Positions 1 through 8,581 of a stretch of DNA of 40,502 nucleotides are shown here, piece after piece. The DNA comes from Pseudomonadota bacterium (lineage in GTDB: Bacteria > Pseudomonadota > Gammaproteobacteria > Burkholderiales > JAKAFK01), in the NCBI GenBank assembly GCA_021817985.1, contig JAKAFK010000029.1, positions 1 through 40,502 of the forward strand. The letters are read 5' to 3'. Numbering within the stretch: position 1 is the stretch's first letter; the number at the start of each line of letters is the position of its first letter. A model generated the notes under the pieces. That model saw nothing but the letters and a program-made list of their open reading frames with translations. It was not told the origin of the DNA and did no database searches. The translations under genes and the position numbers were made by a program.

Positions 1-47
1 TGGTGCGTCTTGCCGTCTTTGATCCGCCGCGTGCGTTTGAGGAACAT
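1..47 (-). CDS. Transposase N-terminus, cut by the window edge
   Basis: On the minus strand an ATG at 47 opens a frame that runs off the left edge and reads MFLKRTRRIKDGKTH. This Lys/Arg-rich start followed by KDGKTH resembles the beginning of DDE transposases of the IS4/IS1634 group. Only about 15 residues are visible, so the family is an inference from a short match. A GGGAG stretch lies immediately before the ATG. If right, the window edge falls inside an insertion sequence and its terminal repeat should lie between about 48 and 217; I could not recognise one there. Confidence 0.45.
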   Translation of the reverse strand, partial: MFLKRTRRIKDGKTH

Positions 48-217
48 CTCCCAAGTTTAGAAGCACACCGCCAACCTTCAAGGGCCAAGGTCTTCACTAC
101 AAGCGGTTTCTATCAGCGACAGCAAACACGAATTCGCTAGATCAATAGGTTAAGCAAGATGTCGGCGCAAAATCCGCCCTAAAACCGGAGTTTTTCCGCC
201 GAATGGGTAAAGATGGG

Positions 218-2059
218 CTAGGGTGCCTCGCCGCCGCCCAACAAGCCTTCCGCCATGCCGGCAACGGCCGTCAGCCGGGCAAACGCCTCATGGAGGCGGG
301 CCTGTTCCTGCGAGAGCGTTTCGGGCGCGAGCGGCGGACTGAAATAGAAGCCTTGCGCCTCGTGGGCGCCGCGTGCGCGCAGGAATTCGAGCTGCTCCCC
401 TCGCTCCACGCCTTCGGCGACGACCTTGAGCCTTAAGGTACGCGCCAGGGCGATGATCGCCTCCAGGATCGCCGCGTCCTCGCGCCGGTCCACCGCATCG
501 GCAATGAACGACTTGTCGATCTTCAGCCGATCCGCCGGAAAATGGCGCAGGTAGCCCAGCGACGAATAGCCCATCCCGAAGTCGTCGATCGCGATGCCCA
601 CCCCCAGTGCCTTGAACGCGCGCAGCACGGCGATCGAGTCCTCGGTATCCTGCATGATGGCGCTTTCCGTGATCTCAATCTCGATGCGCTGCGGATCCAC
701 CGCCGCTTCCTCGATCGCGCGCCTCACGACGCTCACGACATCGGGCTGCCTCACCTGCAAGGCGGACAGGTTGACCGCCATCCGCAGCCCGGTCATGCCT
801 GATGCGTCGAAAGCCTTCAGCTGCCGGCACGCGCCCGCCAGCAGGCGGGTACCCAAAGCGGAAATCAGCCCGGCATCCTCCGCGAGCGCGATGAAACGCT
901 CGGGCGGCACCAGCCCGAAAACCGGGTGCTTCCAGCGGGCGAGCGCTTCGACCCCGCCCATCGTCCCCGTGGCGATGTCCATGATGGGGTGGTAGTGGAG
1001 CACAAGGGCATCGCTGTCGATGGCGCCGCGCAGATCGTTGGTCAACAAGAACCGCTCGCGCAGGTCGCTTTGCAGGCGCTGCGCATAGAAGGCGTGCCGA
1101 TTGCGCCCCTGCGCCTTGGCCTCGAACATGGCGAGTTCCGCATTCTTGAGGAGATCCTGCGGGGTGGCGCCATCTTCCGGGTAGCGGCTGATCCCGATCG
1201 AGCCCGAGAGCACAAGGGAAGCCTCCTGCACGGCGAAGGGCGGCATCAGGTCGCGCGCGACGCGTGCCGCGGCATGCGCGAGCGTCGCGTCATCCGGATC
1301 GGCCTCGATGAGCAGCGTGAATTCGTCGTCCCCCACGCGCGCCAGCACGTCCTCGTCGGGCGCCCTGGCGCGCAGCCGGGCCGCCACCTGCCTGAGCAGC
1401 GCGTCGCCGGCCTCGAAGCCCAGGGTGTCGTTGACCGCCTTGAAGTGATCCAGATCGAGGAACAGCACGCCCAGCCGCTGCCCGCGCGCCGCCGCCCGGT
1501 CGAGCGCCAGCGCGAGCCGCTCGAACAAATGCTTGCGATTGGGCAGCGCGGTCAGCTCGTCGTGGTGCGCCGCGAAGGAGAGTCTTTTGCGGAATTCATT
1601 GGCGCAATCGGAAAATACGGCGATGTAGTGGGTCGGCTGGCCGCTCCTGTCGCGGGCGAGACTGACGCTCACCTGCTCGCGGGCGGTCTCCCCGTTCTTC
1701 CGCCGGATGAGCAGTTCGCCCCGCCAGCATCCGTTGCGGGCGAGCGCCTCCCGCAACGCCCCGTAGGCGGACGCCTCCGTTGCGGCCAGGTTAAGCGTCC
1801 GAAGCGGCTTTCCGAGGACATCGCGCGCCCCATACCCGGTTCGCCGCGCAAAGGCGCCATTGACCGCGGTCACATGCCCATGGGTATCCGCGATGAGGAT
1901 GCCTTCGGCGGCATAGTCGATACCGGCGCCAGGGCCGGGCACGTCCGTCTCGGGGATGAACATGTTCTGACGGGGATATGCCGGAACCGGGCACGGCGCG
2001 CGCCGACGCGAGCCGCGCCCGCTGCCGCGCGGGGCAGCGCCGCGATCGCTGGAGGACAT
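218..2059 (-). CDS. PAS-GGDEF-EAL signalling protein (probable c-di-GMP phosphodiesterase)
   Basis: A 613-residue cytoplasmic protein with no membrane segment. A PAS domain (about 48-150) is followed by a GGDEF domain (about 160-325) and an EAL domain (about 340-590). The GGDEF signature is degenerate: residues 243-247 read GDDEF, and no RxxD inhibitory site precedes it, so cyclase activity is doubtful. The EAL domain keeps EAL (371-373), the EITES stretch, IDDFG, KIDKSFI and AEGVE, so it probably hydrolyses c-di-GMP. The usual YQPI near the domain start reads YHPI. The ATG at 2059 is preceded by GGAG at suitable spacing; an internal Met33 is the alternative start. It stands alone and points away from the TnpB remnant. 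The sensory input to PAS is unknown. Confidence 0.9.
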   Translation of the reverse strand: MSSSDRGAAPRGSGRGSRRRAPCPVPAYPRQNMFIPETDVPGPGAGIDYAAEGILIADTHGHVTAVNGAFARRTGYGARDVLGKPLRTLNLAATEASAYGALREALARNGCWRGELLIRRKNGETAREQVSVSLARDRSGQPTHYIAVFSDCANEFRKRLSFAAHHDELTALPNRKHLFERLALALDRAAARGQRLGVLFLDLDHFKAVNDTLGFEAGDALLRQVAARLRARAPDEDVLARVGDDEFTLLIEADPDDATLAHAAARVARDLMPPFAVQEASLVLSGSIGISRYPEDGATPQDLLKNAELAMFEAKAQGRNRHAFYAQRLQSDLRERFLLTNDLRGAIDSDALVLHYHPIMDIATGTMGGVEALARWKHPVFGLVPPERFIALAEDAGLISALGTRLLAGACRQLKAFDASGMTGLRMAVNLSALQVRQPDVVSVVRRAIEEAAVDPQRIEIEITESAIMQDTEDSIAVLRAFKALGVGIAIDDFGMGYSSLGYLRHFPADRLKIDKSFIADAVDRREDAAILEAIIALARTLRLKVVAEGVERGEQLEFLRARGAHEAQGFYFSPPLAPETLSQEQARLHEAFARLTAVAGMAEGLLGGGEAP

Positions 2060-2208
2060 GAGGCAACTCCGTTGCCGCCACTGCCGGGCGCTTGCCTGGC
2101 GGGCGGGCCTATGGCTTGGTTAAACCATCAGACCATGGCATCGACCAAAGGTTCGAGTGCAGGCCGGAACACAGGGGGGCCCAAGGGAGGCTTGCACGGC
2201 TGAAATAG

Positions 2209-2300
2209 TGACATCATCCCCCGCCTACAGTCGGGTTTGTACGGCCCTCAACCCGGCATCGCGCCGGGATGAGTCGCTTCGGTGGGCTCCTGCTGCCGGC
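2209..2300 (-). ncRNA. Remnant of TnpB guide RNA (omega/re-RNA) 3' scaffold and IS right end
   Basis: Just past the tnpB remnant, read on the minus strand, come a conserved-looking GCCCACCGAAGCGACTCA stretch, a hairpin (CCCGGC/GCCGGG at 2252-2268), a second GC stem (about 2217-2236) and then GATGATGTCA ending near 2209. This layout matches the 3' ends of IS200/IS605 elements, where the TnpB guide RNA scaffold overlaps the end of tnpB and the guide is the flanking DNA beyond the right end. Here the guide-equivalent would be the bases below 2209. Because tnpB is broken, function in place is unlikely. The call rests on recall of related element ends, not an alignment. Confidence 0.45.
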
Positions 2301-2638
2301 GGCATGACCGCACCGCTCATTTCGCGGGCGCAACGGGCGGGCCCCGCCCTGAGTCTGTTGATCGCGCCGACCCGATCGGCGTTTTCCGCGAAGCCACATT
2401 CCATGCACTCGAACCGGGCTTGCGCCCGCCGGTTGTCGGCCGACACGCGGCGGCAACGCGGGCAGATGCGGCTCGGGTTTCGCGGCGGTACGGCGACGAG
2501 ATAGCCAGCGTTTTACGCCGGCTTGTACGCCAGTTGGCGGCGGAACTCGCCGTCCCTGATCGAGGATGGATTTGTTCAGGCCAGACGTGGCCTGAACGTT
2601 CCTTCCCGGTTGCTCGGTATGGCTGTGTTACGCTCGAA
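2225..2638 (-). pseudogene. tnpB: IS200/IS605-type TnpB, C-terminal remnant
   Basis: Only the last third of a TnpB-type RNA-guided nuclease remains. In the minus strand one finds EQPGRNVQATSGLNKSILDQ, then after a frame change GEFRRQLAYK, an in-frame TAA, GYLVAVPPRNPSRICPRC, SADNRRAQARFECMECGF and ENADRVGAINRLRAG. The CPRC...CMEC pairs are the zinc ribbon, and the Asp of ENADRVGAIN is the last RuvC-type catalytic residue. One frameshift (near 2545-2555), one stop (near 2515) and the loss of about 270 N-terminal residues show it is dead. No tnpA lies next to it; the only tnpA here is 34 kb away. Confidence 0.8.
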
Positions 2639-2639
2639 G

Positions 2640-2946
2640 TGGAAAACATCCGGCGGAACATGGCACCCAGATGGGTGCGTCCGATTTGGGATTGACGGAG
2701 TTGCTGAGCGTGGCCAACCCCCGTCGCCGGCTATCGGGATTGATGCGTTTGGGGCAGGACGTGCCCCACAAGATCCGCACGGCGCAACGCCTCAGCGGAA
2801 AACAGAAAGGATGGCGAATATCCGCCAATCTCCGCGGGACCGTCCAGCATTTTGCTCGACGACATGCCACAGCGGCCAGAAACCGGAAAAATTTCAGCTA
2901 GTTGCAGAACATGGTTGGATACGACCTTGGATTGCACAGTACAGAA
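2640..2946. other. Intergenic region without recognised gene
   Basis: This stretch between the TnpB remnant and the RES toxin gene has no convincing coding frame. It contains an imperfect palindrome around TGGCGAATATCCGCCA (about 2813-2828). Its lower GC compared with the flanks fits a foreign or decayed insertion, but no family is recognisable. Confidence 0.5.
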
Positions 2947-3405
2947 TTACCTGCTCAATCGCGAATCGAATTCGAAGGGGCGAATGATACGGATCGTAAC
3001 GCTGTCAAACGCTGAATGGTGTGGGTTGAGCACGACATTTGAGGCTTCAGGCATGATGGCAGAGGGCGCGACAAGCCCAAGTTGGGTGGATGCAAGCAAG
3101 AATTTATCTCCAATCGAGATTGCTGCAGTCGAGCTGGGGAGCGCATCCCAGCCAACTGGCAAGTCAGCCACTGCGAGACGACGATAAAGTCGTTCATCGT
3201 CTGGCAAATCAAAGACGGACAGCACCAGATCCCGCGGGAGAATGTCCGAAGCGTGGACAAGTTTTTCCAGGGCCGCAATCTCTGGAGTCATGCCGGCGTA
3301 TATGGCGGCAATGCCTGATGAGTTCCAGCGCCCACCAGTCAGTCGCGCTCCAGTCCCCTGTCGGTCAAGCGCATAGCTGCGCTTGGCAATCCTCCATGCC
3401 TGCAT
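2947..3405 (-). CDS. RES-domain toxin (NAD+-degrading type)
   Basis: A 152-residue protein spanning one RES domain. The hallmark GGRWNSSG (Arg26), the following AIYAG (Tyr36), PEIAALE (Glu42/Glu47) and the late NPHHSAF stretch with its Ser are all present. Family members act as toxins that phosphorolyse or degrade NAD+ when freed from their Xre-type antitoxin. The start ATG at 3405 overlaps the antitoxin stop by one base (TAATG), the classic antitoxin-toxin arrangement, so translation is probably coupled. Length is typical and no key residue appears lost, so the pair looks intact. Confidence 0.9.
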   Translation of the reverse strand: MQAWRIAKRSYALDRQGTGARLTGGRWNSSGIAAIYAGMTPEIAALEKLVHASDILPRDLVLSVFDLPDDERLYRRLAVADLPVGWDALPSSTAAISIGDKFLLASTQLGLVAPSAIMPEASNVVLNPHHSAFDSVTIRIIRPFEFDSRLSR

Positions 3406-3836
3406 TAAACAGCGCCACCATAGGCAATCGCGGACAATATCTTGCGGACTTCACCTGCGCCTGTCTCGGTGTCCAGCATGGACAATGGGGTATCTCCAAG
3501 TGAGGCGTTCATCCTGGTCAACCAATCACGAGCCATGTCGGATGTTCCGAAGACCTTCTCGGCCTCATCCTCGATCAGTGCAATGCGGCCCAATCGCTCA
3601 GTCTCGGTTTGTCCCAACGGAAGTCCGGATTTGATCTTGCGTTCCGCGGTCGCCGGAGAGATCCCGATCAATTTTGCAAAAAGAGTGCGTGGCATTCCAA
3701 AGTGCTCGCTGGCAGTAACCAGGATGGAAGGGGATGCGCCAGAGCGAACAATCTGAATTCTGATTCCAGGATTGGCCGTAGCCAATGCTGCTTTCCACTT
3801 GCCGAAACTCTCTGTACGCTTTATGGTCGCTGTCAT
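3405..3836 (-). CDS. Xre/MbcA/ParS-type antitoxin of the RES toxin
   Basis: A 143-residue protein when started at ATG 3836. An upstream in-frame ATG at 3869 would add 11 residues but lies inside the operator palindrome and has no ribosome site, whereas 3836 is preceded by GGGG. The middle (about 48-80) is a helix-turn-helix (FAKLIGISPATAERKI) and the C-terminal half carries the toxin-binding segment (AEKVFGTSDMARDWL, followed by NASLGDTPLSMLDTETGAGEV). Its partner is the RES toxin directly downstream. It should neutralise the toxin and repress its own promoter. Confidence 0.9.
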   Translation of the reverse strand: MTATIKRTESFGKWKAALATANPGIRIQIVRSGASPSILVTASEHFGMPRTLFAKLIGISPATAERKIKSGLPLGQTETERLGRIALIEDEAEKVFGTSDMARDWLTRMNASLGDTPLSMLDTETGAGEVRKILSAIAYGGAV

Positions 3837-3850
3837 AAGAACCCCATCTA

Positions 3851-3880
3851 TCATTTGATAGTTTATCATACATCAAATGA
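3851..3880 (-). promoter_or_regulatory. Palindromic operator of the RES/Xre operon
   Basis: A perfect 9-base inverted repeat, TCATTTGAT (3851-3859) and ATCAAATGA (3872-3880), encloses a second one, TGATA/TATCA (3856-3860 and 3864-3868). It sits 15-45 bases upstream of the chosen antitoxin start in an AT-rich patch, exactly where the antitoxin would bind to autorepress. The sequence is seen directly; the binding role is inferred. Confidence 0.7.
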
Positions 3881-4486
3881 GCGATAATATTTTGTATAAG
3901 GTGTTTATGACCACATAGCGGAGCGATTACTTGTTCTTTGGGTTGGCTCCAACCGCAGATTGCAAATAGCCAAAATTTCCTGCATCAGGCGATGCAGTCG
4001 GCCGGTCAGCCAGTTTAGCGCCATCGCCACGGAAGCATTGGCGTTGAAGAACCGGGTGAGCGGTACCGGTTCCCGCAAGATAAGGATCACACCGCGAGCA
4101 GTTCACGAAACCATGCTCCACGAGGACGAGGAAGACCAAGGCGACGAGGCGTCAAGCCGAGGCTGTTCGAGTGCCACGAATTGTCGCCCCGCAGATCGTC
4201 TGCCCAGCGGTATGACAAGAGGCTATGCCCACTTTCCGTCTGTTCGCCACTCGGACCCCGAGGACAAGACCGGCCTGGTCCGGGGCGCGCGGACGCGACG
4301 GGAACGCCGCGGCGAATCTCACGAACAAGGCCACGCGTTCCACGGCCGCGGCCTGCGGAGAAAAAGGCTCGGGCTCAGGTCACAAGCCCCGGGCGAACCC
4401 TGCCTCGACGAAGCAGAAGCCTTGTTCCCATGAGCAGGAAGGCACGTCTGACGGAACGGCTCCGCCGACATGACGGCACAGGGGTC
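3881..4486. other. Intergenic region, no firm gene
   Basis: About 600 bases between two toxin-antitoxin loci. A short minus-strand frame (3905-4090) reads LTRFFNANASVAMALNWLTG and RLHRLMQEILAICNLRLEPT. It looks protein-like and could be the tail of a transposase, but I cannot name the family and it lacks a good start. Nothing else is recognisable. Confidence 0.4.
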
Positions 4487-4903
4487 CTATGGCAGGACAA
4501 CGCCTTGCGCGAGCGCCCACCTTGACAGCAGATCGAGCAATCCCTCGGCAGAGCCGATGGCGTCAGCCGCATCGTCGCGGTCATAGACATCGTCCGCGCT
4601 CGCGCCTTCGGGAAGCGCGTCCGGATAACGGGTGCCCACATAGTAACGATCAAGCCGCTCCGCCCTGCGGATCACCTCGTTGCGCTCAGGAAGCTCTTTC
4701 GCAAGGCGCACGATGGCATGTGTCTTGGGTAAGGTGCCCCGGGCCACCAACAAGCCCTTGATCGCCTTTTCCGCACATTGCTGCGCATGGAAGCAAGTCA
4801 GCGCGAAGTGGCCGCTCGACTGGAGCACCTTGGCGGCCGACAAGTCGCTTCGCGCCGCCGCGAACCATCTCGCCGCATCCTCAAGCTGGGCTTCGATGCT
4901 CAT
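4487..4903 (-). CDS. HEPN-domain protein paired with an MNT nucleotidyltransferase
   Basis: A 138-residue HEPN protein (the AARSDLSAAKVL...CFHAQQCAEKAIKGLL...TYPxT/LPKTHAI...RYPDA layout typical of PF05168-type HEPN). The same frame is open upstream to 5248, but that part is the out-of-frame shadow of the neighbour; the ATG at 4903 begins the HEPN fold. It overlaps the end of the nucleotidyltransferase gene by 23 bases, so the two are translated together. I do not see a clear R-x4-6-H ribonuclease motif like that of HepT proteins elsewhere in the window, so RNase activity is uncertain. Confidence 0.85.
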   Translation of the reverse strand: MSIEAQLEDAARWFAAARSDLSAAKVLQSSGHFALTCFHAQQCAEKAIKGLLVARGTLPKTHAIVRLAKELPERNEVIRRAERLDRYYVGTRYPDALPEGASADDVYDRDDAADAIGSAEGLLDLLSRWALAQGVVLP

Positions 4904-5264
4904 AGAGAAGCTCCTTGGCCGCCCACACCTCGCGAAAGAAGGGATTCCCGGATGCGATCTTGCGGGCGATCTCCTCAGACGAAAGCGGCACCACGTCGCA
5001 ACCGTGGGACGGCTCGGCATCGACCACGGCGTCGTAGGCGATGCGCAGCCGCGCCTTGAAAGGAAGAGCGGCAAGACGACCACCGACCTCCACCAGCAGA
5101 TCGACGTCGGAATCCTCCGAGGGCATCCCCCGCGCCACCGATCCGAACAGCCATATGCGCCGGGCATCCAGGGCGCCGGCCAGACGAGGCACAAGGACCC
5201 TGAGCACTTCCGCCCGCATGCGGGTGGCTTGCGCACGCGCTGCCTCAATCAGCGGTTCCGCCAT
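4881..5264 (-). CDS. MNT-type nucleotidyltransferase, partner of the HEPN protein
   Basis: A 127-residue minimal nucleotidyltransferase. The G-S-x10-D-x-D active site is intact (LFGSVARGMPSEDSDVDLLV), with a third acidic residue in HGCDVVPL. MNT proteins paired with HEPN proteins act as antitoxins, in characterised cases by transferring AMP to a tyrosine of the HEPN toxin. The gene precedes and overlaps the HEPN gene. It is divergent from the diguanylate cyclase operon. Confidence 0.88.
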   Translation of the reverse strand: MAEPLIEAARAQATRMRAEVLRVLVPRLAGALDARRIWLFGSVARGMPSEDSDVDLLVEVGGRLAALPFKARLRIAYDAVVDAEPSHGCDVVPLSSEEIARKIASGNPFFREVWAAKELLYEHRSPA

Positions 5265-5555
5265 GCTTTCTCTCCAGCACCAGGTCCGGCGACAGCCGCG
5301 CTGCGCCCTGGGTGTAACCTAGCAGCAATCCGTCGAGGCCGCAAGAGAGAGAGATGGACGCCGGCGCGGCCGATCCCGCGGAAGGCGCGCGTCCTCCCCC
5401 CACGGACGCGGCCGCCGCGGATGCTTCCTATTTCCTGCATTTGGGCGCATAATCGGGCGTCATACCAACAAAAACACCCCAAGCGGCCCAGCCTGTGGCC
5501 GGAGCGGCCTGTGGCGCCGGCACGACGAGGATGAACGGCCAGGGAGGAGGATCGG
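5265..5555. other. Divergent intergenic region
   Basis: About 290 bases separate the MNT gene (minus) from the cyclase operon (plus). Both promoters should be here but no convincing -35/-10 pair was found. The only clear signal is the ribosome site at 5543-5550. Confidence 0.5.
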
Positions 5556-5558
5556 TTG
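5543..5558 (+). promoter_or_regulatory. Strong ribosome binding site deciding a TTG start
   Basis: GGAGGAGG (5543-5550) lies five bases before TTG at 5556. No ATG is suitably placed, so this site fixes the start of the diguanylate cyclase on a TTG codon. Confidence 0.8.
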
Positions 5559-6554
5559 GCTACGGTGGAGCTCCTGAAGCAAAACCTCACGATCGAGCCG
5601 GATCTGCAAAACTTCCTCGGATTCGTCCTGCAATCCGCCAAGGCGCTCGGCGCGAACGCATTCGCGGCAACGCCGCCGACGCTGGACACCGCGCGCCGGC
5701 TTCGCAGCGCCCGCGGCCAAATCCATCAACCCCTCCCCGTCCGCCTGATGCTCAACGAGGATCGGCTGCGCGTCGAATGGCAGGATCAGGCTGCCGACAT
5801 CGTGCGCCTTCATGCGCCGCCCGCGCCCCGGGTGGTCGACGAACTGCGGCAGCATCTTGCGCACTCCACCGAGTACGTCGACCCCTCCCTGCTTCAGCAG
5901 CGCAATGCCGAAATGGCGCGCTACATGGAGGAGACCCGAGCCCGCACGGAAGCGGAGCTGGAAGCGCTGCAGCAGGCCCTCGAGAAGCGCCAGGTGGAGC
6001 TGCGCGAATCGCTTCGCCGCGCGGAAACGGACGCCCTGACGGGACTGCTGAACCGTCGCGCCTTCGATGACCGTGTGGAGTGCGCCTTCAACCGTACCCA
6101 GCGCCAGAAGGACGAATCCCTTTGCCTCGCCCTGTTCGATCTCGATCACTTCAAGGAGATCAACGACGAATTCGGGCACCAGGCAGGGGACGCGTATCTG
6201 CGCAAGATGGCCGACGCGATGCGCTCGGTGATCCGGCGCGACGTCGATTATGCATTCCGCTTCGGTGGCGACGAGTTCGCGATGCTGATCTTCGCCGGCG
6301 CGGATATCGCCGTCGAGAAGACGAAAGAGGTCCTTGCGGCGATGGATAACCGCGTGAGCATCGGGCTTGCCTCGCTCTCAGGTAGGGAACCTGCCGATTC
6401 CAGCCTGGAGGCCTTCATCCAGCGCGCCGACGAGGCGCTGTACAAGGCCAAGGCCTCGGGGCGCGGGCGCATCGTGCTGGCCGTGCGCGATCCCAAGGGA
6501 GTGATCCACTCGGAGACGTTCCTGCCCTCGGGACTGGAGGACGTGACGGCATGA
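5556..6554 (+). CDS. Diguanylate cyclase (GGDEF), first gene of a partner-switching operon
   Basis: A 332-residue soluble protein beginning at TTG. Residues 1-110 are an unrecognised domain, 112-158 a probable coiled coil (ARTEAELEALQQALEKRQVE), and 160-320 a GGDEF domain. The catalytic GGDEF (237-241) is intact, and RDVD (228-231), five residues before it, is a proper inhibitory RxxD site. It should therefore make c-di-GMP with product feedback. Its stop overlaps the next start (ATGA), placing it in one operon with an RsbT/RsbX fusion and two STAS proteins, so the N-terminal domain or coiled coil is a candidate target of the partner switch. Confidence 0.92.
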   Translation: MATVELLKQNLTIEPDLQNFLGFVLQSAKALGANAFAATPPTLDTARRLRSARGQIHQPLPVRLMLNEDRLRVEWQDQAADIVRLHAPPAPRVVDELRQHLAHSTEYVDPSLLQQRNAEMARYMEETRARTEAELEALQQALEKRQVELRESLRRAETDALTGLLNRRAFDDRVECAFNRTQRQKDESLCLALFDLDHFKEINDEFGHQAGDAYLRKMADAMRSVIRRDVDYAFRFGGDEFAMLIFAGADIAVEKTKEVLAAMDNRVSIGLASLSGREPADSSLEAFIQRADEALYKAKASGRGRIVLAVRDPKGVIHSETFLPSGLEDVTA

Positions 6555-7600
6555 CCGAAGTGGACAGCCACGATGCCTGCCGCCTCCTGTACAACAGCCT
6601 CATACAGGACGAGAGCGACGGCGTCCTCTTGCGCGCGCGGGTGCAGGCCGCGGCGCGCCGGCTCGAGTTTACCGAGACCGATCGAGAAAACATGACGCTC
6701 GCCGCCGCGGAGATGGCCAGCAATCAGCTCAAGCATGCGCACCGCCGCGGTCTGGTGCAAGTCTGGCAGCAGCCCGGGCGGACCCTCGACCTGGTCGCGC
6801 TGGATTTCGGCGGCGGCATCGATGATCCGGCGCAGGCGACGCAGGACGGCTTCTCGACCGCGCACACGCTGGGCAAGGGGCTGGGGAGCATCGCACGGCT
6901 GTCGCACGAGTGGGGCCTTTACACGCAGCCGCTCGCACCGGGCTCGCCGCGCTGGCATGGCACGCTGGTATGGTCGCGCTTTCGCGCGCTCCACGCCGCG
7001 AAGGAGCCGGCCGGGCAACCGCGCGTCCGGGTGGGCCTGTTCTCGCGCTCACTCGCGGACGACCGCTATAACGGGGATCGCGTCTACCTCAGAATCGACG
7101 GGCAACGCATGGCCTGGATCCATCTCGACGGGCTCGGGCACGGCCTGGAGGCGCAGGAAACCACCGACGGGCTGGCCTCGGCCGTGGCCCTCGGGGTCGA
7201 TCCGCGGCGCCTGCTGCGGCAACTCGATCAGACGCTGGCCTCGCGCCGGGGTGCGGTGGGCGTTGCGGTCGCCATCGATCTCCGGAGCCGCAGCGCCTGC
7301 CTGGCGGGCGTCGGGGACATGTCCGCCCAGATTCAAAGCGACGAGACCTTTTCCAGCCTCGGTTTCGCGCCCGGGATCCTCGGCAAGGAACATGAGGACC
7401 CTGTCGCCACCGACATCGTGTGTCGACGCCAGTGCACCATCATCACCGCCAGCGACGGGATTCGGAATCGGTCCGTAGCCGGTGAATTCCCCGGCCTTGT
7501 GCATCAGCACCCGCAACTGGTCGCCTACCTGCTCGGCAATGTCATGGGGCGCGCGACGGACGACCAATCGGTGTGCGTGGCCTCGGCGCATGCGCCATGA
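6551..7600 (+). CDS. RsbT-like kinase fused to RsbX/SpoIIE-like phosphatase
   Basis: A 349-residue two-domain protein. Residues 1-145 are a GHKL ATPase of the RsbT/anti-sigma type, with the N box E54-x3-N58-x3-H62 (EMASNQLKHA), DFGGG (85-89) and GKGLGSIARLS (109-117). Residues 155-349 are a PP2C-like domain of the RsbX/SpoIIE kind, with LDGLGHG (192-198), GVGDM (253-257), ASDGIRNR (Asp302) and TDDQS near the end. In Rsb systems RsbT phosphorylates STAS proteins and RsbX removes the phosphate; here both jobs sit on one chain. It overlaps the cyclase stop by four bases and is followed by the likely substrates. Confidence 0.88.
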   Translation: MTEVDSHDACRLLYNSLIQDESDGVLLRARVQAAARRLEFTETDRENMTLAAAEMASNQLKHAHRRGLVQVWQQPGRTLDLVALDFGGGIDDPAQATQDGFSTAHTLGKGLGSIARLSHEWGLYTQPLAPGSPRWHGTLVWSRFRALHAAKEPAGQPRVRVGLFSRSLADDRYNGDRVYLRIDGQRMAWIHLDGLGHGLEAQETTDGLASAVALGVDPRRLLRQLDQTLASRRGAVGVAVAIDLRSRSACLAGVGDMSAQIQSDETFSSLGFAPGILGKEHEDPVATDIVCRRQCTIITASDGIRNRSVAGEFPGLVHQHPQLVAYLLGNVMGRATDDQSVCVASAHAP

Positions 7601-7696
7601 GGGGCGGACGCGGCAGCAGCAGGCCTTCAGGACCCGGCGGCGCCGTGGGGCGCGGCCGTTGGCATCAGCAATTGTCGTAACGAAAGGACGGGAAGC

Positions 7697-8563
7697 ATGC
7701 GCAATGCAATGTCGAAGACCCGACGCACCTTGCTCGAGCAGACGAAACTTCAGATCGGGAGAATGTCCGCCCTGATCGAGGCGCGCGCGCGCGATGTCTT
7801 CGGCGCGAATCAGATGATGAGCGCCGACGAGATCTCGGATTTCAGCGTCGAATTTCTTGAGCTGATGGTGGCGCTCTTCAAGACCGACGACCCGCTCGCT
7901 CACCATACGGCCGAGTTCAAGGCCTTGCAGGGCTTCTTCGGCAACGTCGCCAAGCAGATTCTCTTGCGCGGCGGCCAGATGACCGATTTTCTGCGCTACG
8001 CGCAGTTTCTGCAGAAGATCTTCATCGAGGCGCTCGAAGGCGACGAGAGCATCGACGGCGACGGCGTGCGCGCCATCCTCCTGCTCTTGTCCAACGTGTT
8101 CAACGAACTGTCGCTCGTCGTCTTCGAGTCCTACCTGGAGGAGAAGGAGCGCACGATCTACGCCCAGCAGGAAGAGCTGCGCGAGACGGCCACGCCCATC
8201 ACCGAAATCTGGGACGGCGTGCTCACGCTCCCGATCATCGGAACGCTGGACTCGAGCCGGACCATGCTGATCATGGAGGCCCTCTTGAACCGCATCGCCG
8301 CCGATCGTGCGCGTGCCGTCGTCATGGACGTCACCGGCGTGCGGGCCATCGATTCCCAGGTCTCCCACCATCTCATCCAGATGGTGCGCGCCGTGCAGCT
8401 GATGGGCACCGACGCCATCCTGACCGGGATTCGTCCGGAAATCGCGCGGGCGCTGACCAACCTGAACATCGATCTGGGCAACGTCACCACGCGCGCGAGC
8501 CTGTCCGACGGGCTCAAGGAAGCTTTCCGGCGCATGGAGATCCATGTCTCGACGCCGCATTGA
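7697..8563 (+). CDS. RsbR-like STAS protein (stressosome scaffold type)
   Basis: A 288-residue protein. The helical N-terminal half (about 15-155) resembles RsbRD-type sensor domains; the C-terminal half (165-280) is a STAS domain (TPITEIWDGVLTLPIIGTLD, DVTGVRAIDS, ILTGIRPEIAR). The residue equivalent to Bacillus RsbR Thr171 is Ser220, still phosphorylatable, but the equivalent of Thr205 is Ala252. A good ribosome site (GGACGGGAAG) precedes ATG 7697. It begins 96 bases after the kinase/phosphatase gene and is probably in the same transcript. Likely role: bind the small STAS protein and the kinase in a signalling complex. Confidence 0.87.
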   Translation: MRNAMSKTRRTLLEQTKLQIGRMSALIEARARDVFGANQMMSADEISDFSVEFLELMVALFKTDDPLAHHTAEFKALQGFFGNVAKQILLRGGQMTDFLRYAQFLQKIFIEALEGDESIDGDGVRAILLLLSNVFNELSLVVFESYLEEKERTIYAQQEELRETATPITEIWDGVLTLPIIGTLDSSRTMLIMEALLNRIAADRARAVVMDVTGVRAIDSQVSHHLIQMVRAVQLMGTDAILTGIRPEIARALTNLNIDLGNVTTRASLSDGLKEAFRRMEIHVSTPH

Positions 8564-8581
8564 TCCCGGAACCGAGTCGAC

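Noticed and set aside
4904-5248. N-terminal extension of the HEPN frame, giving a 253-residue protein
   Set aside because: This part is the out-of-frame complement of the MNT gene (4881-5264) and the HEPN fold begins at 4903.
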